Source: Paenibacillus sp. PAMC 26794 (lineage in GTDB: Bacteria; Bacillota; Bacilli; Paenibacillales; Paenibacillaceae). From it: a stretch of 64,000 nucleotides of DNA. Location of the stretch: the NCBI RefSeq assembly GCF_000316035.1, contig NZ_ANHX01000041.1:106657-170656 (forward strand), in the 5' to 3' direction. Each line of letters begins with the position of its first letter. Within the stretch, counting starts at the first letter, position 1. The translations under genes and the position numbers were made by a program. Positions 20,073 to 30,612 of this stretch are shown in pieces. The notes under the pieces are model-generated. The model made no database searches and was not told where the DNA came from. It saw only the letters and a list, made by a program, of their open reading frames with translations.

Positions 20073-20675
20073 TCAGGAAAAAGTGAACGTATCCACGACC
20101 TCATACATTGGCGATTGTCCCAGCCTTGTCACATAAAGTACAATGTCCTCCACCATCCATGAATTAACACCTGTGGAATGTTCCGGAAGCACTCCAGACA
20201 TCCCTTTATTCTCATTACCTGGAAGCTGTCCCAGATATTTTCTGGCAATGGTAATGTGGGGAGAATAAGGTCTTAATTCCGCTTCAAATCCAAGGGACGA
20301 TGTGGCCTGCACAATTTGTTTTTGCAGTGAAATCAAGTGCTCTATCTCTCCGCTAACACCTTTCCAAAGCACCTTAGGTGCTTCTTCAAGTCCAAATGTG
20401 CCCCAGTCGGAAAGCTGAAGTTCAAACGGCTGAAATCCGCTTGCTGCTGAGCGCAATGCTTTTCGCAGGTGCCCGATGTCACTAACTAGCGTATCTCCTA
20501 GAAATTGCAAGGTTATATGATAATCTCTATGATCTGTCCATTTACGAAAATCAAGCTTGTTCTGTACAAGCCTTGCATCCATCTGAAGAGACTGCTGAAC
20601 AGCAACAGGAAGACGAATTGCTACAAACAATCTTTCCCGTCGGGATGAATGATCCTGATGTGATTGGTTATTCAT
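20073..20675 (-). CDS. thpR: RNA 2',3'-cyclic phosphodiesterase
   Basis: A 200-residue 2H phosphoesterase that opens 2',3'-cyclic phosphate RNA ends. The two catalytic HxT motifs are visible, YHITLQFLGDT in the first half and YSPHITIARKYLG in the second. RLFVAIRLPVAVQQSL is the typical N-terminal strand. The longer frame begins with a GTG at 20684; the ATG at 20675 has GAGAGGTG six bases before it and is preferred. The gene stands alone. Confidence 0.9.
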   Translation of the reverse strand: MNNQSHQDHSSRRERLFVAIRLPVAVQQSLQMDARLVQNKLDFRKWTDHRDYHITLQFLGDTLVSDIGHLRKALRSAASGFQPFELQLSDWGTFGLEEAPKVLWKGVSGEIEHLISLQKQIVQATSSLGFEAELRPYSPHITIARKYLGQLPGNENKGMSGVLPEHSTGVNSWMVEDIVLYVTRLGQSPMYEVVDTFTFS

Positions 20676-20882
20676 TGCATACACCTCTCTAAAGTTCGCT
20701 CTATTATTTCATAACTATACATATCGTTTCAAGTTGGGTAAGTATAGAGTGACACAAATATAACCATTTGCAAATAAGGCTAGATTCCTGCATTTCCCAC
20801 CTTAATGCACATCCAATACCAAATCTGATACACTTTAATTATCAAACTCATCAAACTATTTATCTCAGGAGGACCACACATT

Positions 20883-21839
20883 ATGGGTAAAATTGTATGT
20901 TTTCCATCTCTATCCGAAGAACAGCAACAACGCATTCAGAATGCTGCACCGGGATACACCCTAAAATTCGGAAAAGCCAAGGAATTGGACCCCGCTGAGT
21001 TGAAAGAAGCTGAGATTATTCTCGGCTGGTCCCCACTCGTCACAGAACATGCATTGAACCAGGACAGCCTGTTGAAGTGGGTTCAGGTCTGGTCTGCTGG
21101 TGTGGACAATCTCCCCTTCGCAGATTTGCAACAAAAAAACGTTCAGGTCACCAGTGCAAATGGAGTTCACGCGATTCCAATCACCGAAATTATTCTGGGC
21201 ATGATGTTATCCCACAGTCGCTGGCTGAGACAAGCTATGCTGCATCAACAGCAGGCCGAATGGAAAGCTCCTGCCAAACCACTGCCGGAACTGCATGGCA
21301 AAACAGCGGTCATCGTTGGTGTAGGTGAGATCGGCACGGAAACAGCCCGTATTCTCAAAGCACTTGGCATGCGCACGATCGGAGTTCGTCGCTCAGGTAA
21401 GGATGTCCCCAATGTGGACCAAATGTACGACATGACCGGTTTACATGAAGCCTTGAGCCAAGGCGATTATGTAATTAACATTTTACCGCTAACTGATGAA
21501 ACCAAACATATATATGATCAAACTGCATTTGAGCAGTTCCGATCCGGTGCCTGCTTCGTCAATGTGGGTCGTGGCCCCAGTGTGAAAACGGAAGCGTTAC
21601 TGAATGCACTCCAAAACGGCCAAGTTGCCTTCGCCGCACTGGACGTGTTCGAAGAAGAACCACTTCCAGCAGACCACCCGCTATGGGGCATGGATAACGT
21701 GTTAATTACGCCTCATATCGCAGGAAGTACAGAGCAATACGCGGATCGAGCAGTCGATATTTTCGTCAAAAATCTGGAAGCTTACGTCGCTGGCGATACC
21801 CTTCCGGTGAACCTTGTGGATTATAGTCATAAATATTAA
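20883..21839 (+). CDS. NAD-dependent D-2-hydroxyacid dehydrogenase
   Basis: A 318-residue oxidoreductase. The Rossmann motif VGVGEIGTETARIL is near residues 146-159. The family's catalytic trio can be seen: Arg in VNVGRGPSV, Glu in DVFEEEPLP and His in ITPHIAGST. It should interconvert a 2-oxoacid and its D-hydroxyacid with NAD(P)H; the substrate cannot be read from sequence. CAGGAGG lies before the ATG and a terminator follows, so it is a single-gene unit. Confidence 0.93.
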   Translation: MGKIVCFPSLSEEQQQRIQNAAPGYTLKFGKAKELDPAELKEAEIILGWSPLVTEHALNQDSLLKWVQVWSAGVDNLPFADLQQKNVQVTSANGVHAIPITEIILGMMLSHSRWLRQAMLHQQQAEWKAPAKPLPELHGKTAVIVGVGEIGTETARILKALGMRTIGVRRSGKDVPNVDQMYDMTGLHEALSQGDYVINILPLTDETKHIYDQTAFEQFRSGACFVNVGRGPSVKTEALLNALQNGQVAFAALDVFEEEPLPADHPLWGMDNVLITPHIAGSTEQYADRAVDIFVKNLEAYVAGDTLPVNLVDYSHKY

Positions 21840-21906
21840 CACAAACACCCGTTCCCATGCAATATTGTGCAAATCAGATCAATTATATAAATTGATATGT
21901 ACGCAA

Positions 21907-21958
21907 TAAAAAACGCTACCTCTGGGAAATCTAAATTCCCTTAGAGATAGCGTTTTTG
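21907..21958. terminator. Bidirectional terminator between convergent genes
   Basis: AAAAACGCTA pairs with TAGCGTTTTT, with CTCT/AGAG and GGGAA/TTCCC inner stems. It ends in T-runs on both strands and serves the dehydrogenase and the methyltransferase. Confidence 0.9.
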
Positions 21959-21969
21959 TTTTTTTACGC

Positions 21970-22947
21970 TTACATACACAGCCAAATATGACGTATAAAC
22001 GTGCCTTTATGTACTGTTCGGTACTCTTTTACAGTCCATCCCGCTTCCAGTAAGTGCTCTTTTACCCACTCTGTGGAAACAATCACCGCCCGTTTTGCCA
22101 ATCTGCGCAAACTCTCCAGCATGGCTCGTTGCTCAGCATCCGGAAGTACAGAGCAGAGATTATAGGGCATGTCCAGAATTGCTGCATCATACAAATCTTG
22201 CAGTTCATTCATATCCCCCAGTGTGATTCGATCCGAATCATATCCATAATGCGGCAGATTGATACGTGCACCTCGTACAGCCAGAGGATTGAGATCGTTA
22301 CCTTTTGCATCAATTCCCATGGATAAAGCCTCAATCACAACCGTTCCCATACCGCAGCATGGATCAAGCAACCGATGGTTTTCCACGTTCGGAACGGCAA
22401 TATTAACCAGCGCTCTGGCAAGCGTGATGCCAAATCCAGTTGAGTAATTTTGTGGCTTCTGCCGATGTATCTGCCATGATCGATCTGCTTCTGTCCACTG
22501 GCCCAAGATCCATTTTTCTCCTGTTCGGATTAGGCCGAAAGTCACCTTGGGTTGTTTCATCTGTGCCTTGCCTTTAATGCACATGCCGACTTCTTTTTCC
22601 AGTTGACGAGACTGTGCATACTCAGGTGATTGATCGCCTTCTTTCAGACAAACTACCTTAAAGGTCTCTTCTGGCAACAGATGAATATCTCTGGCAAGAG
22701 GAAGCAGATCAGTCACGCTGCCTCCTTCGCCGATCACGTCCAGTCTACCGTGGATAAAAGGGCTCCGTCCAGGTGGAATACAGCGTTCGGACCACACATA
22801 CGCTCCCATATCCACATGGATCTCCGAACTCGGTTCAAGCAGCGTATTCAGCTCCAGCATGCATAATTCGCGCTCGTTCTCGTGGCAAGCAAAGGTGTAG
22901 AGGTGTTTCCCAGAAGTAGCGTAAATACCAAGTGTTTCATCAGGCAA
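21970..22947 (-). CDS. TRM11-like SAM-dependent RNA methyltransferase
   Basis: A 325-residue two-domain protein. The N-terminal half resembles a THUMP-like RNA-binding region. The C-terminal half is a Rossmann methyltransferase with motif I LDPCCGMGTVVIEALSMG, GNDLNPLAVRGARINL, and the catalytic motif IV DMPYNL (DPPY-like). Together these suggest base N-methylation of a structured RNA, probably tRNA. The start is a TTG at 22947 with AAGGAG about nine bases before it; no better ATG is available without losing conserved sequence. The exact modified base is unknown. Confidence 0.82.
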   Translation of the reverse strand: MPDETLGIYATSGKHLYTFACHENERELCMLELNTLLEPSSEIHVDMGAYVWSERCIPPGRSPFIHGRLDVIGEGGSVTDLLPLARDIHLLPEETFKVVCLKEGDQSPEYAQSRQLEKEVGMCIKGKAQMKQPKVTFGLIRTGEKWILGQWTEADRSWQIHRQKPQNYSTGFGITLARALVNIAVPNVENHRLLDPCCGMGTVVIEALSMGIDAKGNDLNPLAVRGARINLPHYGYDSDRITLGDMNELQDLYDAAILDMPYNLCSVLPDAEQRAMLESLRRLAKRAVIVSTEWVKEHLLEAGWTVKEYRTVHKGTFIRHIWLCM

Positions 22948-23112
22948 AATCCCCCTCTCCTTCCTTCATTAATCATGTTTCTTCTATATAAATAGTAGCT
23001 CATTGAAGACATATCAAATACGACTCTTACGTTTGCTTCAGGTAGTCATTGTATACAATGTTAGGCTCCTAGACAACTATCCATTTCCTTGCACGTATCT
23101 ATTTGGAAAGAA

Positions 23113-23157
23113 AAAAGTAAGGCGTTCCCATTATTGAGGAACGCCTTACTTTATTTT
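23113..23157 (-). terminator. Terminator downstream of the chemotaxis receptor gene
   Basis: AAAGTAAGGCGTTCC pairs with GGAACGCCTTACTTT (minus strand ends TTTTTTC). It lies in the 339 bp gap 22948-23286, which has no other recognisable feature. Confidence 0.8.
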
Positions 23158-23286
23158 GAGATTATAACATTGGAAATCTAATCGTTCTTGCCAACAAATG
23201 TTATAGGCCAACAGCCCATATATCATACTGATTTCTCACCAATCGCCGCCTGCGGGATTCCAGCTTCTTCTATTATAAGAAGAAGG

Positions 23287-24999
23287 TTATATTTTTAATT
23301 TTTCAATGGATGTAAGCAAATCTTCCGATAATTCTTTCAGACTTTGAATGTTGCCGCTAATCGTCTCCATGGAACTTACCTGTTCTTCCGCCGATGCAGA
23401 AACTTCTTCCACACTCGCTGCCGATTGTTCCGAAACAGCGGAAATCTGCTGACTGAAATCATTCATTCGTCCGCTTGCTTCCTGCATGCCTGCGAGACCA
23501 TCTGTCATAGTGCCGATGACACCAACCATGCCTTCCACCGATTCATTAATTGTACGGAAGAGTTGACCTGAAGTAAGCACATGTTCCTGACCCAGTTCGG
23601 TCTCCTGAACGTTCGTACGTAATTCCGCAACCACCCCTTGTGACTCCTGCTGAATATCCTCGGTAATCGCCGTGATCTCTTCAACAGAAGTCTGCACAGC
23701 CTCAGATAACTTCCGCACTTCTGATGCCACTACGGCGAATCCGCGTCCACTCTCTCCCGCACGCGCTGCCTCAATGGAGGCATTCAATGCCAGCAGATTG
23801 GTTTGGCGTGCAATGTCATGAATGACCTGAACCAGCTTGGAAATATCTTCATTTTTACGATTCAATCGTTCCATTTTGTTCATGGAAGCCGAGACCGAAC
23901 CGGAAATCTGTTGCATCTGCTGCACTGATTGTTCCATCACCTTGCGACCATTCAACCCTTGCTCCAGTACAAGATCCGACATGACGCGCAACTGGCTGCC
24001 TTGTTCCGTATGATTCTGAATGTGATCATTCAACACTTCAACCGTACGGGCTGATTCCACGGCTGTCTCTGCCTGGCTCTCTGCGGCCTTGGCTGACTCT
24101 TCCATTGTCACAGCAATTTGGCGACTACCAATCTTAACCTCTTCTGAGGATATTGCCAATTCCCCGCTTTGCAGATTGACAGCTTGCGCAATTCGTCTGA
24201 CGTTCAGAACCATGGAAGTCAGGTTACCTTTCATGTCATTCACCGCTTTGGCCAGAACACCGACTTCATCCTCATGTTTGGTATGTATGTCCTGAACATT
24301 CAATTGGCCTTCTGCAATCAGTTTCACCGCACTAATGACACGTAGCAGTGGTTTCACGACTTGTGAACGAATAATCGGAATACTGATTGCTGTAATGGCA
24401 ATCATGACAAGAACACCGATAATGATGATTAATCTACCATCCTGTACCGATCTGATCGTTTGGGCCGCCGCAAGATTGGACTGTTCCTGATTATATTCCA
24501 CGAGATAATCGAGATCGACTTGCATGGTGTCAAAGGAATCAGCACCTTTATCAGCTACTTCCTTCGCCAACTGTGTCTGACCCTCATCACTCAGCTTGAT
24601 CGATTGCGTATTAATCTTGAGATACGCTTCCCATTTGTTCTTGAACGCAGTCCAGTGTTCGAGCTCTTCCGCAGACTTCTCTTGCTGATCATAGATTGTA
24701 ATCGCCTGCGTCGTCTCACGAATATACTTGGTACGCTCTTCTGACAAAAATGCCTTGTCTGTTTGATCCGCGTCAAAGTGACGATAACTCAGTGATAGGA
24801 CATGCTCTGTGGTATAATTTAACCGGTTAATTTGCTGGATTGATGGCATCCAATTTTTCGTAATTTCGTTAGTGTTGGTTTCAATTGAATTCATCCGGGT
24901 GACAATCGTGACACTCAAAATAATTAAACAGAGGATTAACAAGTAGAACGCGATGCTGATACGCAGACCGATACTCTTGATCTTGAATCTGCTGAACAT
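23287..24999 (-). CDS. Methyl-accepting chemotaxis protein
   Basis: A 570-residue transmembrane receptor. TM1 is near residues 12-34 ([20 protein letters not shown]). A four-helix-bundle sensor domain covers residues 35-188. TM2 is near 189-211 ([20 protein letters not shown]), followed by a HAMP linker and the cytoplasmic signalling domain. The hairpin tip reads [19 protein letters not shown] followed by [15 protein letters not shown], the universal CheA/CheW-binding tip. The ligand is unknown. It is transcribed alone; no che genes are nearby. Confidence 0.95.
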   Translation of the reverse strand: MFSRFKIKSIGLRISIAFYLLILCLIILSVTIVTRMNSIETNTNEITKNWMPSIQQINRLNYTTEHVLSLSYRHFDADQTDKAFLSEERTKYIRETTQAITIYDQQEKSAEELEHWTAFKNKWEAYLKINTQSIKLSDEGQTQLAKEVADKGADSFDTMQVDLDYLVEYNQEQSNLAAAQTIRSVQDGRLIIIIGVLVMIAITAISIPIIRSQVVKPLLRVISAVKLIAEGQLNVQDIHTKHEDEVGVLAKAVNDMKGNLTSMVLNVRRIAQAVNLQSGELAISSEEVKIGSRQIAVTMEESAKAAESQAETAVESARTVEVLNDHIQNHTEQGSQLRVMSDLVLEQGLNGRKVMEQSVQQMQQISGSVSASMNKMERLNRKNEDISKLVQVIHDIARQTNLLALNASIEAARAGESGRGFAVVASEVRKLSEAVQTSVEEITAITEDIQQESQGVVAELRTNVQETELGQEHVLTSGQLFRTINESVEGMVGVIGTMTDGLAGMQEASGRMNDFSQQISAVSEQSAASVEEVSASAEEQVSSMETISGNIQSLKELSEDLLTSIEKLKI

Positions 25000-25198
25000 A
25001 TGATTTCCCCCTTGACCTCTTCGGTCATCCCGAATTCAGGTGCTTTTGTCATTGTTTTCCCCTTCTTCTGACCTCTTGTCAAAAGAACTTCTCTATATTA
25101 TATCGATAGGAAAATAGACGTAAAGTATTATAACATTATTTTGTCATTAAGATGCTTGATTTTGTAAAAGATTGTTGAATCTTGACAAAGTTCAAACC

Positions 25199-25243
25199 GA
25201 AGAGCTGCAGCATACGGTAAATTCCCGATCTGCAGCTCTTCGA
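25199..25243 (-). terminator. Hairpin downstream of the LLM oxidoreductase
   Basis: CGAAGAGCTGCAG pairs with CTGCAGCTCTTCG around a 19-base loop, 43 bases after the stop. The following T-rich tract is weak (TTTG). Confidence 0.6.
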
Positions 25244-25285
25244 TTTGTTCGGATTTCAACAGGCTGGCCCCTTAAAGCGATACGT

Positions 25286-26302
25286 CTACTTCATGGCCGC
25301 TGTCTCATGCTTAGCCAGCAATCGGTAAGAATCCAACCTTCGCTCGTAATCCGGCCCAGCCGTAACCAACAGCAAACGCTCCGTATCCAGTTTACGGCTC
25401 ACCTGTTGCAATTGATCCCATACCTGCTCAGGTGTACCCGCATAGTGCCGAACCGCTTCGTTATGGTCATCAACGCCTGTATCATTCGTGTTCGATGCCG
25501 AGACCGTAACGGAATTCGGCTCGGTTGAACGTTCTTTCCCATTTGCCTCGCGTCTCTCCGCCATGTCACGACTCCAGGCCCTAGCATCCGTCTCTGACTC
25601 GGCACACAATACGCTGACTGCCACCATAACCTCAGGCTCCTTCATCGTTGCACAAGGAATAAATCCTTCTCGGTATCGCCTTACAGCCTCTGTACCATCG
25701 GCATCACTCATGAATTGACCAAAGACATATCCCATGCCAAACCGTGCCGCAAATTCTGCACTCTTCACGTTAGTTCCCAACATCCAGAGTGATAACGGAA
25801 GCTTGGGAATCGGACGAGCTGTCACGGGATGATCCTCGTACATGTAGCGGTCTTCTAGCAGTTCCGTGAGTGCTGCGAGCGATTCGGGCAACTTGGACAC
25901 ATGCTGCAAGTAATTGCCACTGAGTGCCATCGTGGCATGAGGTCCACCGCCAGGAGCACGTCCGAGCCCAAGCTCAATGCGCCCCGGATAGAGCGCAGCC
26001 AGCAGACGGAACGACTCTGCAACCTTGAGAGGGCTGTAATGGGGCAACAGGACCGCACCAGAGCCAAGTTGGATCGTTGTTGTCCTTGCTCCGATGTGGG
26101 ATAACAGTACTTCGGGAGAGGCCGATGCCAGTTCAGCCATATCATGATGCTCTGACGTCCAGTATCGTGCGTATCCCCAAGCCTCGGCATGTTGCGCAAG
26201 TGTCACCGATTGTTGAAGTGCCTGTTCCGCTGTGGCATCGTTCAACCTTGGCACAAGGTCAAGTACGCCCAGACTGAACGTCTCACTCATTCGCTTAGCC
26301 AC
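25286..26302 (-). CDS. LLM-class flavin-dependent oxidoreductase
   Basis: A 338-residue luciferase-like monooxygenase with a TIM-barrel fold. Signature stretches are GYARYWTSEHHDM, IQLGSGAVLLPHYSPLKVAE and RIELGLGRAPGG. It resembles the MsnO8/YhbW group. The substrate is unknown. I prefer the GTG at 26302, nine bases after GGGAG; the ATG at 26311 touches the ribosome site directly. It lies 31 bp downstream of dgt... more exactly, its start is just beyond the dgt stop at 26333, so the two are probably co-transcribed. Confidence 0.88.
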   Translation of the reverse strand: MAKRMSETFSLGVLDLVPRLNDATAEQALQQSVTLAQHAEAWGYARYWTSEHHDMAELASASPEVLLSHIGARTTTIQLGSGAVLLPHYSPLKVAESFRLLAALYPGRIELGLGRAPGGGPHATMALSGNYLQHVSKLPESLAALTELLEDRYMYEDHPVTARPIPKLPLSLWMLGTNVKSAEFAARFGMGYVFGQFMSDADGTEAVRRYREGFIPCATMKEPEVMVAVSVLCAESETDARAWSRDMAERREANGKERSTEPNSVTVSASNTNDTGVDDHNEAVRHYAGTPEQVWDQLQQVSRKLDTERLLLVTAGPDYERRLDSYRLLAKHETAAMK

Positions 26303-26332
26303 GCGTCTCATCTCCCTTTATATCGGTTAATT

Positions 26333-27748
26333 TTAATCCAGATCGTAGATCGAACCCACCTTCAGACCGTAGAGTTCATTATATATTTTCTCGGCAAATG
26401 CATCCGTCATTCCTGCGATATAATCGATCACCATGTGTTCCCAAGTCCAGATCGGCTGGGCTTTTGCTTGATCCTTCTCATACCGTTGCAGCCAGTCGGA
26501 TGGAATAATGGATTGGGACGTTTCCGGATCGAGAAATGCATCCCATAATCTCTTAATCATCCACTCACTTCGCTTCTGTAGCCGCTGCACACGCAAATCA
26601 CGAATCATGGTCACCCAGGCAAAACTCTTGAGTACACTCACCGTACGCAGCATATCAAGGTCTTCAGCCCCTTCACGGACAAAAGTTACCTTCTTCCAGT
26701 CGCCGTCATCAATAACACCCAGGCTGCCTACAAAAAAGCTCACCCAGTAGGCTTTCACCTCACGACGAGTACGCGAGTAATCATGCTCGCAAAACGGCAT
26801 CTTTTCATTCCAGATGCGCAGGAACGAAGCGAGAACCTCTTCTACCTTTTGCCCAATCGCTTCTCGGGTCCATCCGTTCCAGAACAGATCCTCCAGCGTT
26901 GTAATCTTATCCACAATCAGTCGATTCACATGCGGATCTTGCAGGAAATGCTCATGTACTTCAATTTTGCCTGCTTTGATGCCATCCTCCAGGTCATGTG
27001 AGGAGTACGCAATATCGTCGCAGAGGTCCATCAGCTGTGCTTCCAGTGTCTTCTTGCCTGCCGGCACGTTCCAGCGATCACGGATCTCCCGAATATATTG
27101 CCACTCATGATGATACATGCCTTTTTTGCTCTCTGTCCCAGGGTACGGATACTTGTTGATTCCTAGTAATACCGCATCAGACAGGTTCAGTCCGTCGATA
27201 TCTTCACGCTTCTCCAAGTGCATAATGAGACGGAAGTTGTGCGCATTACCTTCAAAATGTTCGTATTTCCGTTTTAGCTCGGCACGGACTTCAGACTCGA
27301 CCTTGGGAACTTTGGCGCTGCGGCTTTTTTTCATGATTTTCTTAGCCTCGGTGTTGATGAGGTCATCCAGAATACCATCTAATACTTCTTCACCTTTATG
27401 TCCAAACGGCGGGTGACCAAAATCATGTGCGATTGCAGCGCATTCCACCACTTCTGAATCAATAATAAGGCCGGGGTTGTCAGCGCGGTCCCAGTCTACC
27501 TCAGGAAAACGGCGAATCAAACTTCGGGCAGCCTCTCGTGCAATCTGTGCCACCTCCAGGGAATGGGTCAAGCGAGTACGATAATAATCACCCGTTCCTG
27601 CGCCAAACACCTGTGATTTGCCCTGTAACCGACGGAAGGTCGGTGAATGAATGAGTCTCGAATAGTCCCGTTCATACGCTGCACGAGATCCATCCAATTT
27701 GGTTAATTCAGGATATTGTCTATGTTCTCTCAGATCGTTCCATTGCAT
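26333..27748 (-). CDS. dgt: dGTP triphosphohydrolase family HD protein
   Basis: A 471-residue HD-domain nucleotidase that splits dNTPs, typically dGTP, to nucleoside and triphosphate. The metal ligands are visible in RTRLTHSLEVAQIAREAARS and AAIAHDFGHPPFGHKGEE, with a later LCDDIAYSSHDLEDG. The RRLQGKSQVF segment is typical of Dgt proteins. The ATG at 27748 (MQWNDLREH) has GGAG about eight bases upstream; the 30-residue extension in the longer frame is rejected. The LLM oxidoreductase follows closely. Confidence 0.92.
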   Translation of the reverse strand: MQWNDLREHRQYPELTKLDGSRAAYERDYSRLIHSPTFRRLQGKSQVFGAGTGDYYRTRLTHSLEVAQIAREAARSLIRRFPEVDWDRADNPGLIIDSEVVECAAIAHDFGHPPFGHKGEEVLDGILDDLINTEAKKIMKKSRSAKVPKVESEVRAELKRKYEHFEGNAHNFRLIMHLEKREDIDGLNLSDAVLLGINKYPYPGTESKKGMYHHEWQYIREIRDRWNVPAGKKTLEAQLMDLCDDIAYSSHDLEDGIKAGKIEVHEHFLQDPHVNRLIVDKITTLEDLFWNGWTREAIGQKVEEVLASFLRIWNEKMPFCEHDYSRTRREVKAYWVSFFVGSLGVIDDGDWKKVTFVREGAEDLDMLRTVSVLKSFAWVTMIRDLRVQRLQKRSEWMIKRLWDAFLDPETSQSIIPSDWLQRYEKDQAKAQPIWTWEHMVIDYIAGMTDAFAEKIYNELYGLKVGSIYDLD

Positions 27749-27983
27749 GGGGATCACTCCTAGCCGACTGTCTCTATTTTGAGTGATTATACACAACATC
27801 TGTGGTTTCGAAAAGTAAAACCTGTCTGCGATTGTCATCTCTTCTTACATCAACTTGTAATGAACAGTCATCTTCTCTTATTATACCCTGCCAGACTATC
27901 ATCCGTGCATCTAAATGACAATGATTCATATTGCACTCACACTATCGTGACTTATGATGAAAAAAAGTGCCTTATACAGTTTG

Positions 27984-28135
27984 TGTGGCCGTTCCGGTTA
28001 CGGATCGTTCTTCTGATCGCTGTTGTCTCCAGGTTTTCTGAATTCCCTTTACAAAGGGAAAAACCCGGAGACAAAGGCGAACGCTTCGCTTCTTCAGAAT
28101 CGATTCCGTCCCCTTCACTACTTTTGCTGTCCTGA
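27984..28135. repeat. Structured dispersed repeat, copy A (upstream of dgt)
   Basis: A ~150 bp element with a long stem TTGTCTCCAGGTTTT (28023-28037) / AAAACCCGGAGACAA (28060-28074) capped by TTCCCTTT-ac-AAAGGGAA, a small hairpin GCGAA-cgc-TTCGC, and outer arms ACGGATCG / CGATTCCGT. Related copies occur at 30478, 37618 and 63910. The arm sequences differ between copies but stay complementary. The rest of the 673 bp gap 27749-28421 holds the htpG terminator. Confidence 0.75.
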
Positions 28136-28261
28136 AAATACATTAATGGTATTCACTAGTTATCTCGCTAAAATCAAGTGAACATCAAGTTCAACTTAGA
28201 ATAATATCATCCATCACTACAATGGTAGTCTGCCTCACCCGCGCCCTCCCCGTTGTGAGTA

Positions 28262-28297
28262 AAAAGACAAAAAACCGACAGGACGGAGATGCCCTGT
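28262..28297 (-). terminator. Terminator of htpG
   Basis: CCGACAGG and CCTGTCGG form a stem followed on the minus strand by TTTTTTGTCTTTTT, about 125 bases after the htpG stop. Confidence 0.88.
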
Positions 28298-28421
28298 CGG
28301 ATGAATATGGTGGATGCAGCGTTGCGATTTAGCTTCTAAACTTAATGTTCACGTAGTCTACTCTTGAAGCTACATGAACTTTTGCATCAAGGATATTATC
28401 GCACCCTTGTACGAAGGATTT

Positions 28422-30302
28422 TCACACCATAACCTTACAGATATCGTTAGTGAACTCTACTGGATCTTGAATTGGCAATCCCTCAATCAGCAATGCCTGA
28501 TGGTACAGGAGGCTAGTGTAGAGGTTCAGTTTTTCCTTATCCTGCGCGAAAGCGTCTTTCAACGATTTGAAGACATCGTGATTTACGTTGATTTCCAGCA
28601 CTTTGTCGGCTTGTACGTTTTCGCTGTTCGGCATAGCTTTCAGGATTTTCTCCATTTCAATCGTCAATTCACCCTCGGTGGACAAACATACCGGGTGGCT
28701 TCTGAGACGTTTGGAAGCTTTAACTGCTTTGACTTTACCCGCCAATTGAGCTTGCATCGCTTCAAACAACTCTTTGTTGTCGTTGTCCTGAGCGTCCGTT
28801 TCTTCTTTGTCCGCGCTATCTTCGATACCCAGGTCACCACTGGAGATGGATTTGAATTCTTTCTCCTTGTAGTTCGTGATCATCTTGATTGCGAACTCGT
28901 CGATGTCATCAGTAAAGTACAATACTTCGTACCCTTTCTCAAGAACACCCTCGATCTGTGGCAGCTTCTCAATACGGCTAATCGATTCACCAGATGCATA
29001 GTAGATATACTTCTGATCTTCCGGCATTCTGGAGACGTATTCGTCCAGGCTGACCAGCTTGCTCTCTTTGGAAGACGTGAACAACAGCAGATCCTGCAAT
29101 GTATCCTTGTTCACACCATAGTCACTGTATACACCATATTTCAATTGACGACCAAACGCTTGGTAGAACTTCTCGTAGTTCTCACGCTCGTCCTTCAACA
29201 GGCTTTGCAGTTGGCTCTTGATTTTGTTCTTAATGTTCTTCGCGATCAGGCTAAGCTGACGGTCATGTTGCAACATCTCACGGGAAATGTTCAGGGACAG
29301 GTCTTCCGAATCCACCATACCTTTGACAAATCCAAAGTAATCTGGCAACAGATCCCCGCATTTATCCATGATCAATACACCGTTGGAGTAGAGTTCAAGG
29401 CCTTTTTCATACTCTTTGGTATAGTAGTCAAACGGCGTGCTCTCCGGGATAAACAGGATTGCATTATATACCACAGCGCCATCTGCGCTGATGTGCAGGT
29501 GTTTGAGCGGTTTGTCAAAACCGTAGCGTTTTTCCATATAGAAGTTATTGTAGTCTTCTTCGGTCAATTCGCTTTTATTTTTACGCCAGATCGGCACCAT
29601 GCTGTTCACGGTTTGCTCTTCTTGGTATTCCTCGAACTCGTTCTCCGTGCCCTCTTTCGGACGTTGACCCGTTACATCCATCTTGATCGGGTAGCGAATG
29701 AAGTCGGAGTATTTCTTGATGATGGATCTCAGGCGGTACTCTTCCAAAAATTCGTCATACGAATCTTCTTCGGTATTTTCTTTGATCGTCAGGACGATCT
29801 CTGTACCTACGGAATCTTTCTCAGCTGGTGTGATCGTGTAACCATCCGCGCCTTCGGACTCCCATTTCCAAGCCTCGTCGCTGCCCAGCGTTTTACTCGT
29901 TACGGTCAACTTGTCCGCCACCATAAATGCCGAGTAGAAACCTACCCCGAATTGTCCGATGATGTTGTGGCCGTCTTTAGCTTCATTTTCCTTCTTGAAC
30001 GTCAGGGAACCACTCTTCGCGATAACCCCCAGGTTGTTCTCCAGCTCTTCCTGTGTCATCCCGATTCCGGTATCTGTCAGTGTAAGAGTGCGGTTTTCTT
30101 TGTCGATTGTGAGCTTGATGAAGTAGTCCTCTTTGTTGAAAACGAGCGAATCATCCGTCAGTGCTCTGTAATAAATTTTATCAATGGCGTCACTGGAGTT
30201 GGAGATCAATTCTCTCAAAAAGATTTCTCTTTGGGTGTAAATGGAGTTGATCATCATATCCAGCAAACGTTTGGATTCTGCCTGGAATTCTTTTTTAGCC
30301 AT
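28422..30302 (-). CDS. htpG: Chaperone protein HtpG (Hsp90)
   Basis: A 626-residue ATP-dependent chaperone, the length of Bacillus HtpG. The start [20 protein letters not shown] leads into the GHKL ATPase domain with [25 protein letters not shown] and [16 protein letters not shown]. The middle domain has [12 protein letters not shown] and the C-terminal dimerisation domain ends near residue 626. The ATG at 30302 has AAAGGAG upstream; the 27-residue extension is rejected. A sigma-A promoter with a CIRCE operator lies about 0.5 kb upstream, so HrcA control is predicted; repeat copy B would lie in the leader. Confidence 0.97.
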   Translation of the reverse strand: MAKKEFQAESKRLLDMMINSIYTQREIFLRELISNSSDAIDKIYYRALTDDSLVFNKEDYFIKLTIDKENRTLTLTDTGIGMTQEELENNLGVIAKSGSLTFKKENEAKDGHNIIGQFGVGFYSAFMVADKLTVTSKTLGSDEAWKWESEGADGYTITPAEKDSVGTEIVLTIKENTEEDSYDEFLEEYRLRSIIKKYSDFIRYPIKMDVTGQRPKEGTENEFEEYQEEQTVNSMVPIWRKNKSELTEEDYNNFYMEKRYGFDKPLKHLHISADGAVVYNAILFIPESTPFDYYTKEYEKGLELYSNGVLIMDKCGDLLPDYFGFVKGMVDSEDLSLNISREMLQHDRQLSLIAKNIKNKIKSQLQSLLKDERENYEKFYQAFGRQLKYGVYSDYGVNKDTLQDLLLFTSSKESKLVSLDEYVSRMPEDQKYIYYASGESISRIEKLPQIEGVLEKGYEVLYFTDDIDEFAIKMITNYKEKEFKSISSGDLGIEDSADKEETDAQDNDNKELFEAMQAQLAGKVKAVKASKRLRSHPVCLSTEGELTIEMEKILKAMPNSENVQADKVLEINVNHDVFKSLKDAFAQDKEKLNLYTSLLYHQALLIEGLPIQDPVEFTNDICKVMV

Positions 30303-30477
30303 GAGTGGTTGGACTCCTTTCAAATTGGGATATCGAATGAATTGATTGAAAATAGAAAGTAAATCCTTGAGTTTTTCATACAAAACGCTGCGCTGCTAGA
30401 AAACATTCAAATCGGTTATTCCGCTCATTATTGGATTCCCTTTTCAGTCTCAGCACTTTAGTTAATGTCGTTCTCTG

Positions 30478-30612
30478 GTGGCCGTTCCGGTTACGGATCG
30501 TTCTTTTGATCGCTGTTGTCTATGAATTTTCTTGAACTATTTTTTCAATAGTAAAAATTCAGAGACAAAGGCGAACGCTAACGCTTCTACAGAATCGATT
30601 CCGTCCCCTGCA
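30478..30612. repeat. Structured dispersed repeat, copy B (htpG leader)
   Basis: Same layout as copy A. The outer region is nearly identical, but the central stem is different in sequence and still paired: TTGTCTATGAATTTT (30516-30530) / AAAAATTCAGAGACAA (30553-30568), with inner ACTATT (30536-30541) / AATAGT (30547-30552). It lies between the CIRCE promoter and the htpG start, so it should be transcribed as 5' leader. Confidence 0.75.

Noticed and set aside
28374..30362. A 662-codon plus-strand ORF opposite htpG
   Set aside because: It is the antisense shadow of a highly conserved gene; the composition is unlike a real protein and no ribosome site is present.
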